Origin: Phaeobacter sp. A36a-5a
GTDB lineage: Bacteria; Pseudomonadota; Alphaproteobacteria; Rhodobacterales; Rhodobacteraceae
NCBI RefSeq assembly: GCF_037911135.1
Contig: NZ_JBBLYU010000004.1
Span: 186,001 to 250,000 of the forward strand
Reading direction: 5' to 3'
Length of the DNA: 64,000 nucleotides
Made by a program: the position numbers and the translations under genes. Positions 24,804-33,791 of the stretch are shown one piece after another. The notes under the pieces were generated by a model. The model saw only the letters and a list, made by a program, of their open reading frames with translations, was not told the DNA's origin and did not search any database. How positions within the stretch are numbered: position 1 is the first letter of the stretch; each line of letters opens with the position of its first letter.

Positions 24804-26086
24804 TTTGGTCAATTTCAGTCGGCCTGCTGGCCCTGCTTTCGCTCTCAATCCCTGTTGGGATCGTGTTATTCCTCCTTGGTTTCGGAATCGACGCATTCTT
24901 CAGCCCTTTTCCGCTGACCAAAGGACTCGGAAACTTGGTCTGGTCGACATCAAACAATGCCACATTGATCGCCATTCCATTCTTTGTCTTGCTCGGTGAG
25001 GTCCTAGTCCGCAGCGGTATCGCCAACAGAACTTACGCCGCGCTGGACCGTTGGGTGTCTTGGATGCCAGGGGGGCTGGTCCACGCGAATGTGGCTACCT
25101 CGACGATGTTTTCGGCCATTTCGGGCTCGTCTGTCGCGACGGCCGCGACCGTCGCAACGGTCGCCATGCCACAGGCTGAAAAGCTCGGGTATGACCCAAA
25201 GCTCTTCTCAGGGGCCATCGCCGCTGGCGGTACACTTGGCATCATGATCCCGCCATCAATCAACCTTATCGTCTACGGTTTCCTGACGCAGTCATCTATC
25301 CCGCAACTTTTTCTCGCGGGTCTCATGCCAGGTCTTTTGCTTGCGGTGGGCTTCATGCTCATCACTGTGCTCATTTGTATGATCCGACCCGAATTGGGCG
25401 GTGTTCGACGGGTGTTCCCGATCTCTGAGATGATCCGCGGACTCTTTCAGCTCATCCCCATCGTCATCCTTTTCGGTGCTATCATCGGGACCATCTACAT
25501 GGGGTGGGCCACTCCGACAGAGGCAGCGGCAGTTGGTGTTGCAGGCGCAGTGCTCATCGCAGCAGCCTTTGGTGGCGTTTCAATCAAGATGATCAGTGAG
25601 AGCATCGTTGGCACCATCAAGATCACCTCCATGATCATGCTGGTTATCATTGGGGCGTCTTTCCTGAACTTCACACTGGCCTCAGCCGGTCTGGGCGCGG
25701 AACTTCAGGCTCTGCTCAATGGGCTTGGGTTTTCACCATTGATGACCATGCTGGTGATTGTCTGCATGTACATTGTACTCGGATTTTTCATCGAGACCTT
25801 GTCGCTGATGGTTGTAACGATCCCGATCATCGTGCCCCTGGTCGCGGCGCTTGGGTACGATGTGATTTGGTTTGGGATAATGATGATCGTTCTGGTTGAG
25901 ATGGCTCTTATCTCACCTCCGGTCGGCTTGAACCTCTATGTCGTGCAAGGCGCACGTAAGAGCGGGAAACTGAGCGACGTGATGCTGGGTACCATCCCGT
26001 TCGTCTTTGTGATGCTGCTTATGGTAGCGGCCTTACTCGCGTTCCCTCAGATCGCTCTCTACCTTCCGGAATCCATCCAGCGATAA
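24800..26086 (+). CDS. TRAP transporter large permease (DctM family)
   Basis: A 428-residue polytopic protein with about twelve hydrophobic segments. Family hallmarks are SGSSVATAATVATVAMPQ near residues 110-127 and the conserved GGTLGIMIPPSINLIVYG near 148-165. It is the sodium-coupled transport subunit. The ATG overlaps the small-permease stop (ATGA), so the three TRAP genes are coupled. A GC-rich hairpin follows before the oxoprolinase gene. Confidence 0.94.
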   Translation: MIWSISVGLLALLSLSIPVGIVLFLLGFGIDAFFSPFPLTKGLGNLVWSTSNNATLIAIPFFVLLGEVLVRSGIANRTYAALDRWVSWMPGGLVHANVATSTMFSAISGSSVATAATVATVAMPQAEKLGYDPKLFSGAIAAGGTLGIMIPPSINLIVYGFLTQSSIPQLFLAGLMPGLLLAVGFMLITVLICMIRPELGGVRRVFPISEMIRGLFQLIPIVILFGAIIGTIYMGWATPTEAAAVGVAGAVLIAAAFGGVSIKMISESIVGTIKITSMIMLVIIGASFLNFTLASAGLGAELQALLNGLGFSPLMTMLVIVCMYIVLGFFIETLSLMVVTIPIIVPLVAALGYDVIWFGIMMIVLVEMALISPPVGLNLYVVQGARKSGKLSDVMLGTIPFVFVMLLMVAALLAFPQIALYLPESIQR

Positions 26087-26088
26087 CC

Positions 26089-26110
26089 GCGGCCCTAAGG
26101 GGCCGCATTT
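26089..26110 (+). terminator. Hairpin between TRAP permease and oxoprolinase genes
   Basis: A perfect 7-bp stem (GCGGCCC / GGGCCGC) with a 4-nt loop followed by ATTT, in a 75-bp gap between co-directional genes. It could be a partial terminator or an mRNA-stabilising stem that sets the ratio of transporter to enzyme. Confidence 0.55.
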
Positions 26111-26161
26111 CACCAAAGAAAACATGCCAGGCAGTTGCCCGGCAAACAAAGGAGCTATGCC

Positions 26162-29100
26162 ATGTGGCAATTTTGGGTCGACCGAGGCGGTACGTTTACC
26201 GACATCGTCGCACGAAAACCGGACGGAACGCTTCAGTCCCATAAACTACTTTCCGAAAACCCCGAGCGTTACAAAGACGCGGCAGTTCAAGGGGTCCGAG
26301 AAATTCTAGGCTTGGACGCGGACAGCCCTATCCCCGAAGGCACGATCGATGCAGTCAAGATGGGGACAACCGTCGCAACCAATGCGCTTCTGGAACGCAA
26401 AGGCGATCGGACAATCCTGCTCATCACAAAAGGAATGAGAGACTTGCTGCGCATCGGCTACCAGAACCGGCCGCGCTTATTTGATCTGAACATTCAGTTG
26501 CCTGAGCTGCTCTATGAAGAGGTCATTGAAGTTGAAGAGCGCGTCGATGCCGATGGCAATGTCATCGAACCCTTGAACCTGCGTCAAGTCCGCGACGCGC
26601 TGTCTCAGGCCTACGGGCGCGGGTACCGCTCTGTCGCGGTGGCACTGATGCATGGCTACAGATTCCACGACAACGAGCTAAAGATCGGCGAGATGGCAAA
26701 GCAATCCGGCTTCACCCAGGTCTCGCTTAGCCACAAGGTTAGCCCGCTGATCAAGCTTGTCTCCCGTGGGGATACAACCGTTGTGGATGCCTATCTGTCG
26801 CCAATCCTTCGCCGATATGTTCAGCAAGTCAGCGATGCGCTTGGTGCCACACGCGGTGGATGTAGGTCCTTGATGTTCATGCAGTCCAATGGTGGGTTGA
26901 CCGATGCAAACCTGTTCCAAGGTAAGGATGCAATCCTATCTGGCCCTGCTGGCGGCGTGGTCGGCATGGTGCGCAGTGCAGAAGCCCTTGGTTTTAACAA
27001 ACTCATCGGTTTTGACATGGGCGGCACTTCTACCGATGTGTGCCACTATGCGGGAGAATTCGAACGTTCCTTTGAAACCGAGGTCGCAGGCGTGCGGATG
27101 CGAGCACCGATGATGAGCATCCACACTGTTGCAGCTGGCGGTGGCTCGATCCTCAGCTTCTCAAACGGACGCATGCAAGTGGGTCCCGAGAGCGCCGGTG
27201 CAAACCCAGGCCCGGCTTCATACCGCCGTGGCGGCCCGCTTGCCGTAACCGACTGCAACGTTTTGCTTGGCAAGCTTCAACCAGATCACTTCCCGCATGT
27301 GTTTGGCCTCAATGGCGACGAACCGCTGGACGTGGCGGTCGTGCGTGAGAAATTTACAGCGCTTGCCAAAGAAATATCGGCAGAAACCGGGGAACCAGAG
27401 CGCAGTCCGGAACAACTTGCCGAAGGTTTCCTGCGCATCGCCGTGGAAAACATGGCAAATGCGATCAAGCAGATCAGTGTTCAGCGCGGCTATGATGTGA
27501 CCCAATACACCATGAACTGTTTTGGTGGTGCGGGGGGGCAGCACGCCTGTCAGGTTGCGGATGTCCTGGGCATGGAGAGTATATTCATTCACCCGTTTGC
27601 GGGCGTTCTCTCAGCATTCGGTATGGGGTTGGCGGATGTACGTGCCCTGCGGGAATACCAGTTTGCGCAGCCCATCAAAAATATCTCTGAAGCGGAGACT
27701 GTTCTGAAAGGGCTGGATGCTGAAACGCATAACGAAGTTCTGGAACAGGGTGTATCCAAAGAGGCGATTCAAATTGTTCGCACAGCTCATATTAGGACCG
27801 ATGGCTCACATCAGACCCTGGACGTTCCTTTTGGAACCGTCGAGGAGATGCGTAAAGGATTTGAGGAAGCGCACGAGCAGCGCTTCGGCTTTGTGCCGGA
27901 CTACAATCAGCTAATCATCGACCTTCTGACATCAGAATCCATCGGATCCACTGGCGAAGATGTAACGCTTCCTGTCAATGAAGAAGGGCGTGGTAAGAAC
28001 CTGAACGCCTCCATGTATAGCAATGGCCGTTGGCAAGATGTTCCAATGGTGGATCGAACCGGCTTGACCATTGGTGACAAGGTCACCGGACCAGCAATCA
28101 TTTTTGAGCCCACTGGGACCAATGCCATCGAAGATGGTTGGCAAGCAGAATGCCGCGAAGGTGGCAACCTTGTGCTGACGCGGATTGTGCCATTGGAACG
28201 CAAAGAGGCGATTGGCACGACCGTCGATCCAGTAATGCTTGAGGTGTTTAACAACCTGTTCATGTCGATTGCCGAACAAATGGGGGCAACTTTAGCCAAC
28301 ACCGCTTATTCGGTAAACATCAAGGAACGGTTTGATTTTTCCTGTGCGATCTTTGATGCCAACGGCGACCTGGTGGCCAATGCACCACACGTGCCTGTCC
28401 ACCTTGGGTCCATGAGCGGCAGCGTCAAATCTATTCTCAGCGAAAACACAGACAAGATCCGCCCGGGCGATGTGTTCATGATGAACAATCCCTTTAATGG
28501 CGGCACACACCTGCCGGATGTCACCGTCATCACCCCGGTGTTTGACGCGGATGGGGAAAACATCATCTTTGTCACAGCATCCCGCGGTCACCATGCGGAT
28601 ATTGGTGGCAAAACCCCGGGTTCAGCCCCGCCAGACAGCAAGACCATTGATGAGGAAGGTATCCTGATCGACAACTTCCTGCTGGTGGATCGCGGCACTT
28701 TGCGCGAAGCAGAAGCGCGCGCTTTGCTGGGCAGCGGACCATATCCCTGCCGGAACATCGATCAGAATATGGCTGATCTGGCAGCGCAGGTGGCTGCAAA
28801 TGCCACGGGCGTCAAAGAGTTGCAGAATATCGTAGAGCAGTTTGGGCTTGGTGTCGTGCACGCCTATATGGGCCATGTGCAAGACAACGCCGAAGAAAGC
28901 GTACGCCGGGTTCTGGATGTTCTAAAGGATTGCTCGTTTGAATATCCACTGGACGGTGGTGCAAAGATCTGTGTCAGCATTTCGGTGGACCGAGTCGAGC
29001 GCAAGGCGATCATCGATTTTGAAGGCACCTCTGATCAGAGTCCTTTGAATTACAATGCTCCTTACTCGATTTGCCGCGCAGTTGTTCTTTACGTTTTCCG

Positions 29101-29791
29101 CACGCTGGTCGGGTCCGATATTCCGATGAACGAAGGTTGCATGAAGCCGCTGGAGGTTCGAACGCCAAAGGGATCAATGATCAACCCGGAATTCCCAGCT
29201 GCGGTGATCTCCGGTAATACCGAAGTCAGCCAGGCCATTGCCGATACGCTTTATGGTGCTTTGGGTGTTATCGCCGGCTCGCAGGGCACTATGAACAACT
29301 TCGTTTACGGGAACGATGAGTATCAAAACTATGAAACGATCTGCGGTGGCACAGGCGCAGGGGATGGTTTTGACGGGGCCAGTGCGGTGCACAGCCATAT
29401 GACAAACACCCGCATGACGGACCCGGAGGTTCTGGAAACTCGGTTCCCGGTGCGCGTGGATGAATTCTCGATCCGGCAGGACTCTGGCGGCGCGGGAGAA
29501 ACCACGGGCGGCAACGGGATTATCCGCAAGCTGCGGTTCCTCACTCCGATGACCGTCACGGTGCTGTCTTCGCATCGGGAAACCGTGCCCCATGGCGCAG
29601 CAGGTGGTGAACCGGGCAAACCCGGTGAAAACTCGGTTAAGCGCAGCAACGGGGATGTGCAAATGCTGAAAGGGAATGATGAAACTCAAATGGGGGTCGA
29701 TGACGTCTTCATCATGAAAACCCCAGGCGGAGGCGGCTTTGGCACCGCAAAGGCATCTTTGATGCCCCGCCTGCTGGGGGCCATCCGATGA
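26162..29791 (+). CDS. 5-oxoprolinase / hydantoinase A-B fusion protein
   Basis: A 1209-residue cytoplasmic enzyme with both subunits fused, as in ATP-dependent 5-oxoprolinase (5-oxo-L-proline + ATP + 2 H2O to L-glutamate). The HyuA half (about 1-690) opens WVDRGGTFTDIVARKPDG and has KMGTTVATNALLERKG and GFDMGGTSTDV for nucleotide binding. The HyuB half (about 700-1209) has NIKERFDFSCAIFD, GDVFMMNNPFNGGTHLPDV and ASRGHHADIGG. Hydantoin or related cyclic amides are possible alternative substrates. ATG 26162 follows an AAAGGAGC site. The stop overlaps the start of the broken glutamate dehydrogenase gene (ATGA). Confidence 0.92.
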   Translation: MWQFWVDRGGTFTDIVARKPDGTLQSHKLLSENPERYKDAAVQGVREILGLDADSPIPEGTIDAVKMGTTVATNALLERKGDRTILLITKGMRDLLRIGYQNRPRLFDLNIQLPELLYEEVIEVEERVDADGNVIEPLNLRQVRDALSQAYGRGYRSVAVALMHGYRFHDNELKIGEMAKQSGFTQVSLSHKVSPLIKLVSRGDTTVVDAYLSPILRRYVQQVSDALGATRGGCRSLMFMQSNGGLTDANLFQGKDAILSGPAGGVVGMVRSAEALGFNKLIGFDMGGTSTDVCHYAGEFERSFETEVAGVRMRAPMMSIHTVAAGGGSILSFSNGRMQVGPESAGANPGPASYRRGGPLAVTDCNVLLGKLQPDHFPHVFGLNGDEPLDVAVVREKFTALAKEISAETGEPERSPEQLAEGFLRIAVENMANAIKQISVQRGYDVTQYTMNCFGGAGGQHACQVADVLGMESIFIHPFAGVLSAFGMGLADVRALREYQFAQPIKNISEAETVLKGLDAETHNEVLEQGVSKEAIQIVRTAHIRTDGSHQTLDVPFGTVEEMRKGFEEAHEQRFGFVPDYNQLIIDLLTSESIGSTGEDVTLPVNEEGRGKNLNASMYSNGRWQDVPMVDRTGLTIGDKVTGPAIIFEPTGTNAIEDGWQAECREGGNLVLTRIVPLERKEAIGTTVDPVMLEVFNNLFMSIAEQMGATLANTAYSVNIKERFDFSCAIFDANGDLVANAPHVPVHLGSMSGSVKSILSENTDKIRPGDVFMMNNPFNGGTHLPDVTVITPVFDADGENIIFVTASRGHHADIGGKTPGSAPPDSKTIDEEGILIDNFLLVDRGTLREAEARALLGSGPYPCRNIDQNMADLAAQVAANATGVKELQNIVEQFGLGVVHAYMGHVQDNAEESVRRVLDVLKDCSFEYPLDGGAKICVSISVDRVERKAIIDFEGTSDQSPLNYNAPYSICRAVVLYVFRTLVGSDIPMNEGCMKPLEVRTPKGSMINPEFPAAVISGNTEVSQAIADTLYGALGVIAGSQGTMNNFVYGNDEYQNYETICGGTGAGDGFDGASAVHSHMTNTRMTDPEVLETRFPVRVDEFSIRQDSGGAGETTGGNGIIRKLRFLTPMTVTVLSSHRETVPHGAAGGEPGKPGENSVKRSNGDVQMLKGNDETQMGVDDVFIMKTPGGGGFGTAKASLMPRLLGAIR

Positions 29792-30434
29792 GTCGTGCGT
29801 TCTTGCCTGATGTGAATGCCATGTTTAACGACATAGCATCCACAATCGATTTACCAGAAGGGCTGGATGAGAAATAATCCGCATCTGCCACGCGACCTAT
29901 GTGACCCGCTTCGGTGTGCGGCTGCGTGGCAAAATGCACTCCTTTACAGGGTGGCGCGCGGTGCATTCCACCCAAAACCCTCCGGCAAAGGGCGGCATCC
30001 GATATTCTCCGGATACCGATCAGGAAGAGGTTGAGGCGCTGGCGGCGCTTATGACTCATAAATGTGCTTTGTTGGGGCCGCCGTTCGGCGGCTCCAAGGG
30101 CGCCCTGCGGATCGACCCACGCGACCGGGAAGAACATGAGCTGGAAAAAATCACCCGGCGCTTTGCCCAGGAATTGATCCGCCATGGGTTCCTGAACTCA
30201 GGCATGAATGTTCCGGCACCCGACAGGGACACCAATGAGCTGACCATGATGTGGATCGCCGATGAATACCAGCGCCAGAAGCCCGAAGATATCAACGGCC
30301 TGGCCTGTGATACCGGCAAACCCCTGGGGGGCAGCGGGATTGAAGGCGGCACCTATGCGCCAGATGGAGCAGAGGCGCTGCACGATGAATGTGACACTCT
30401 GATCTCAGCCGCTATGGAACGGAAGGTGGCTTAA
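29788..30434 (+). pseudogene. Broken Glu/Leu/Phe/Val dehydrogenase (glutamate dehydrogenase)
   Basis: The frame opening at 29788 (MSRAFLPDVNAMF, ending LPEGLDEK) stops at a TAA at about 29875. Family-like sequence continues in another frame (CHATYVTRFGVRLRGKMHSF), so one base has been lost at the AAATAA. The dehydrogenase N-terminal domain then runs intact through GGIRYSP, PFGGSKGALRIDP and CDTGKPLGGSGIEG. It then jumps to YAPDGAEALHDECDTLISAA, skipping most of the NAD-binding domain, and ends early. It is normally about 450-480 residues. It would have turned the glutamate made by the oxoprolinase into 2-oxoglutarate. The region 29901-30434 alone is open but cannot make a working enzyme. Confidence 0.85.
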
Positions 30435-30721
30435 ACGAGCACCTGGGGCGGCACTAAAACGTGACAGGTCCAACACGGGCCGCATCGCAGAATTATTTTT
30501 CTGCAACCGCGAGAGATTGCTGTGTAAGCACTGGCTGCATTAGCAAAAGTCGGGTCCGTCCCGCATTGTGTCACCTCACCGGCTGCAAAACCTCGCAGTC
30601 GCAGCGAACGGCCGGCTGCGGCGCAGCAGAAACCCTCGGCTGGTTGCGTCAAATGACCGACTTTGCAACGCACACTATCCGCGCTTTTCTGCCATTCGTG
30701 GGTCGTGCAGGATCGGTCAGC
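30435..30721. other. Non-coding right margin of the island
   Basis: This 287-bp stretch between the broken dehydrogenase and the right repeat holds no convincing gene; open frames on both strands lack family signal and codon structure. It returns to high GC, with small inverted repeats (GCAGAA...TTCTGC at about 30487). No intact insertion sequence end is recognised. Confidence 0.5.
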
Positions 30722-31036
30722 ATGACCTCAGAGCAGACCAGCAGGGCGTCCGGAACCAGCAAAACAATTGGCGCCAAATTTCACCGTATGAGGCATCGCT
30801 GAGCGACACGATGCAACAGCAGCTACAGCGCCAAGCCGCCCTGCCAGACCTGCTGCAGCTCCAGCGCGTCGTTCAGATGCAGCACATCGGCGCGCGCGCC
30901 GGGTTGCAAGCGCCCCAGATCGGGCCGCCTGATCAAATCCGCCGGCCGGCTCGTGGCCATCTCCAGCGCCGTCTCCAACGGCAGATCGCAGGTCTCGACC
31001 AGGATCTGCACCGCCGTTGCCAGCTCCAGATGGGCG
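30722..31036. repeat. Right copy of 315-bp direct repeat (within intact nagA)
   Basis: Partner of 20365-20679 (7 differences in 315). This copy is continuous with the complete nagA gene, so it is the native locus or a restored one. The two copies are 10.36 kb apart in the same orientation. Confidence 0.93.
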
Positions 31037-31983
31037 CCCGCAAGGGTGCCGTCAGCCAGCGTCAACCGATTGCCGTCACGGCGGATTTCGCGACCATTCA
31101 GGGTAAAGCGGTCGATATCGGAGCCGCCGGTGGCCATGGAATCGCTGACCAGAAACAGTTGCCCGGGCCCGGTCTTGGCCGCCAGCGCCGCCCGCATGGA
31201 TGCCGGATGCACATGCACCGCGTCCGCAATCAGCCCCGCTGACAGCCCGCCAAGATCAAGGGCGGCGCCGACAACACCGGGTTCGCGATTGCCAAGCTGG
31301 CTCTGGGCGTTGAACAGATGGGTGACGCAGCGCGCGCCTGCCGCAACCGCCGCCACGCAATCGGCGTGGCTCGCATCGGTATGACCCAGCGACACCAGCA
31401 CGCCCGCCTCGCTCAACCGCCGGATCTGCGCCGGGGTCGCCGCTTCGGTCGCCAGCGTCACCTTCAGCACCGGCAACCGGGTGGCCGCTGCGCATAACAT
31501 CTCCAGATCGGTCTCGCTCATCGGGCGTATCAAAGACGCATCATGCGCGCCCTTGCGCGACACCGCCAGATGCGGCCCCTCCAGATGCAGCCCGATGATG
31601 CCCGGAACCCCGGCGGCAATCGCGGCGTCCACGGCGTCGATGGCGCGGGCGACGAAATCCGGCGTATCGGTAATCAGCGTCGGCAGGATCGAGGTCGCGC
31701 CAATCTGCGCATGGGCCGCTGCGATGACCTGCAACTGCTCCAGCTCGGGCGCGTCGTTGAACATCACCCCGCCGCCACCGTTGACCTGCAGGTCGACAAA
31801 CCCCGCCGTCAGGATCCCACCGGTCAGCTCCGTCACCTCCGCCCCCTCGGGCAGTTTGCCGACGGGCAGGACGGCCGCGATCTGGTCGCCGCGCAGGACC
31901 AGCGCGCTGTCCTCCTCCCAGCCCACCGGGGTCAGGATGCGGGCACCGGTCAGCGCACGCAGCGGTTGCCGGTCGCCGGTCAT
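30823..31983 (-). CDS. nagA: N-acetylglucosamine-6-phosphate deacetylase NagA
   Basis: A 386-residue amidohydrolase-fold enzyme converting GlcNAc-6-phosphate to glucosamine-6-phosphate and acetate. The NagA metal and substrate motifs are visible: LQVNGGGGVMFND, the metal glutamate in GLHLEGPHL, SLGHTDAS, CVTHLFNAQ, and the catalytic aspartate in LVSDSMATGG. The ATG overlaps the stop of the SIS deaminase gene by four bases. It is the last gene of the leftward amino-sugar arm; its 3' end is duplicated at 20365. Confidence 0.96.
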   Translation of the reverse strand: MTGDRQPLRALTGARILTPVGWEEDSALVLRGDQIAAVLPVGKLPEGAEVTELTGGILTAGFVDLQVNGGGGVMFNDAPELEQLQVIAAAHAQIGATSILPTLITDTPDFVARAIDAVDAAIAAGVPGIIGLHLEGPHLAVSRKGAHDASLIRPMSETDLEMLCAAATRLPVLKVTLATEAATPAQIRRLSEAGVLVSLGHTDASHADCVAAVAAGARCVTHLFNAQSQLGNREPGVVGAALDLGGLSAGLIADAVHVHPASMRAALAAKTGPGQLFLVSDSMATGGSDIDRFTLNGREIRRDGNRLTLADGTLAGAHLELATAVQILVETCDLPLETALEMATSRPADLIRRPDLGRLQPGARADVLHLNDALELQQVWQGGLAL

Positions 31984-33008
31984 ACCGTTTCCGTCACTTT
32001 TTTCAGGTGGCGGGGCGCATCGGGGTCAATCCCGCGCGAGGCGGCAAAGGCTTCAACCATCGCATAAAAGGACACGATCAGGCTGATCGGATCAGTCAGC
32101 GCATGGTCCGTGCGGATATGATCCACCCGTCGCGCCGCCGTCACCTTGTCGCTGGTGGCAAAGACCTGCGCGCCCTTGCCCGCGATCTGATCGGCGATAC
32201 CCGCCAGCGCGTCCTCAGCGGCATCCGCCGCCGCAAAGCCCAGCACCGGAAAGCCCTCTTCCACAATAGACACCGGCCCATGCAGCACCTCCGCCGAGGA
32301 ATAGCTCTCCGCATGAAGCTGGCAGGTTTCCTTGAACTTCAGCGCCGCCTCATTCGACACCGCCAGCGCCTGACCACGCCCCAGCGTGAACAGCGATGAC
32401 CGCGCGCCGATGGCCTCGCGCACCTCTGGCCAGTCAATGCGGCAGGCGCGCTCCAACTGCTCCGGCAAGGCGTGCAGCGCCGCAAGCACCGCCTGATTGC
32501 GATCCCATTTGGCCAGCAGCCACAGCCCCGCCACTGCCGAGGTGACAAAGGTCTTCGTCGCGGCCACGCTCAACTCGGGCCCTGCGTGAATATCCAGCGC
32601 ATGGTCCGACGCAGCCGCCAGCGGCGAGGCGGCATCATTGGTCAGCGCCACCGCCAGCGCCCCGTCACGGCGCGCGCTTTCCGCCATCGCCACGATGTCC
32701 GGGCTTTTGCCCGACTGCGACACCGCCAGGCTCAGCGCCCCCTGCAGCCGCAACGGCGCCTTGTAGATCGACGCGACCGACGGCCCGACCGAGGCAACAG
32801 GCACCCCCAACAGGATCTCGCTGGCATATTTCAGATAGGTGCAGACATGGTCGGACGATCCGCGTGCCACCGTCACCATAATATTCGGATCAAGGCGGCG
32901 CACCGCCTCGGCCACCGCGTCAATATCCGCCTCGCCCTGACTCAGCAGTCGATCCACGGCGGTCGGGATCTCGTCGATCTCGCGACGCATCTTGGTGATA
33001 TCTGTCAT
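31980..33008 (-). CDS. SIS-domain glucosamine-6-phosphate deaminase (NagB-II/AgaS type)
   Basis: A 342-residue protein with two SIS sugar-phosphate isomerase domains (about 30-165 and 190-325), like the isomerase half of GlmS but without the glutaminase domain. Key segments are TVARGSSDHVCTY, VSQSGKSPD and GRGQALAVSNEAALKFKETC. Such proteins convert glucosamine-6-phosphate to fructose-6-phosphate plus ammonia and replace classical NagB in many alphaproteobacteria. Coupled to nagA by ATGA overlap. Confidence 0.9.
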   Translation of the reverse strand: MTDITKMRREIDEIPTAVDRLLSQGEADIDAVAEAVRRLDPNIMVTVARGSSDHVCTYLKYASEILLGVPVASVGPSVASIYKAPLRLQGALSLAVSQSGKSPDIVAMAESARRDGALAVALTNDAASPLAAASDHALDIHAGPELSVAATKTFVTSAVAGLWLLAKWDRNQAVLAALHALPEQLERACRIDWPEVREAIGARSSLFTLGRGQALAVSNEAALKFKETCQLHAESYSSAEVLHGPVSIVEEGFPVLGFAAADAAEDALAGIADQIAGKGAQVFATSDKVTAARRVDHIRTDHALTDPISLIVSFYAMVEAFAASRGIDPDAPRHLKKVTETV

Positions 33009-33032
33009 GGTTCCCTCCTCAGGGTCGCCAGG

Positions 33033-33791
33033 TTAGCTCGTCCCGAGCCGCAGCTCGGCGACAAAATCATAAGCATCGCCGCGATAGATCGAGCGGGTGA
33101 ACTCCACCACGCGACGGTTGCGCAAATAAGACGTCCGCACGATGCTTAGGCCCGCCATTCCCGGCTCCACCCCCAGCAGCTGCGCCTCATACTCCGGCAG
33201 GTTGATCGCCGAAATCCGCTGCAAGGCCCGCACCGGGCGGCTGCCGGTCTGCTCCAGCACCTCATAAAGCGACCCCCGGACTGCCTGCGGATTGGGCAGG
33301 ATATCCACCGGAAGCGAGGCCCGCTCGATCGCCATCGGACGCCCATTGGCACGCCGCAGACGGGCAATACGCGCAACCGCCTCCCCCGAGGTCAGCGCCA
33401 GCGCCATCACCTCCTCCGGCGAAGGGGTATGGATGCCGCGTTCCAGCCATTCGACGCTGGTGTCATAGCCGCGCCGCTCCATGTCCTCGGTAAACGAGGT
33501 GAGCTGCGACAGCGACTGCTCCACCTTGGGCGTGCCATCGGACACAAAACTCCCCGAGCCCTGCCGCTGCACCACGATGCCCCGATCCACCAGATCCTGC
33601 ATGGCGCGGCGCACGGTGACGCGCGACAGTCCGGTCAGCGTTGCAATCTCTCGTTCGGCGGGCAAGGGCGCGCTCTTGGGCAGCAGCCCGGTCTCGATAC
33701 CGTCCTCGATACGCTGGCGCAGCCGCACATAGCGTGGCCCGGCGGCGTCCTCCAGCCAGGCGGCCGGTTTCAGGAATTCCTCGACCGTCAT
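33033..33791 (-). CDS. GntR-family regulator with UTRA domain (NagR-like)
   Basis: A 252-residue repressor: winged helix at about 18-85 (RYVRLRQRIEDGIETGLL, PAEREIATLTGLSRVTVRRAMQDL) and a UTRA effector domain at about 105-245. It probably senses a GlcNAc-derived phosphate and controls both arms of the cluster. ATG 33791 overlaps the kinase stop (ATGA); a longer reading to 33983 has no family similarity. The inverted 17-bp elements at 34738 and 34861 are its likely operators. Confidence 0.92.
   Translation of the reverse strand: MTVEEFLKPAAWLEDAAGPRYVRLRQRIEDGIETGLLPKSAPLPAEREIATLTGLSRVTVRRAMQDLVDRGIVVQRQGSGSFVSDGTPKVEQSLSQLTSFTEDMERRGYDTSVEWLERGIHTPSPEEVMALALTSGEAVARIARLRRANGRPMAIERASLPVDILPNPQAVRGSLYEVLEQTGSRPVRALQRISAINLPEYEAQLLGVEPGMAGLSIVRTSYLRNRRVVEFTRSIYRGDAYDFVAELRLGTS

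Noticed and set aside
30431-30673. 80-codon minus-strand frame at the right island margin
   Set aside because: No ribosome-binding site, no hydrophobic or domain pattern, and no similarity I recognise.
20365-31036. Island as a classical integrative element with tRNA attachment site
   Set aside because: No tRNA gene and no integrase are visible at either end, and the flanking repeat is a protein-gene end of 315 bp, far longer than a usual attachment core.
30568-31242. 224-codon plus-strand frame across the right repeat
   Set aside because: It reads antisense through nagA and the repeat; Gln/Arg/His-rich shadow composition.
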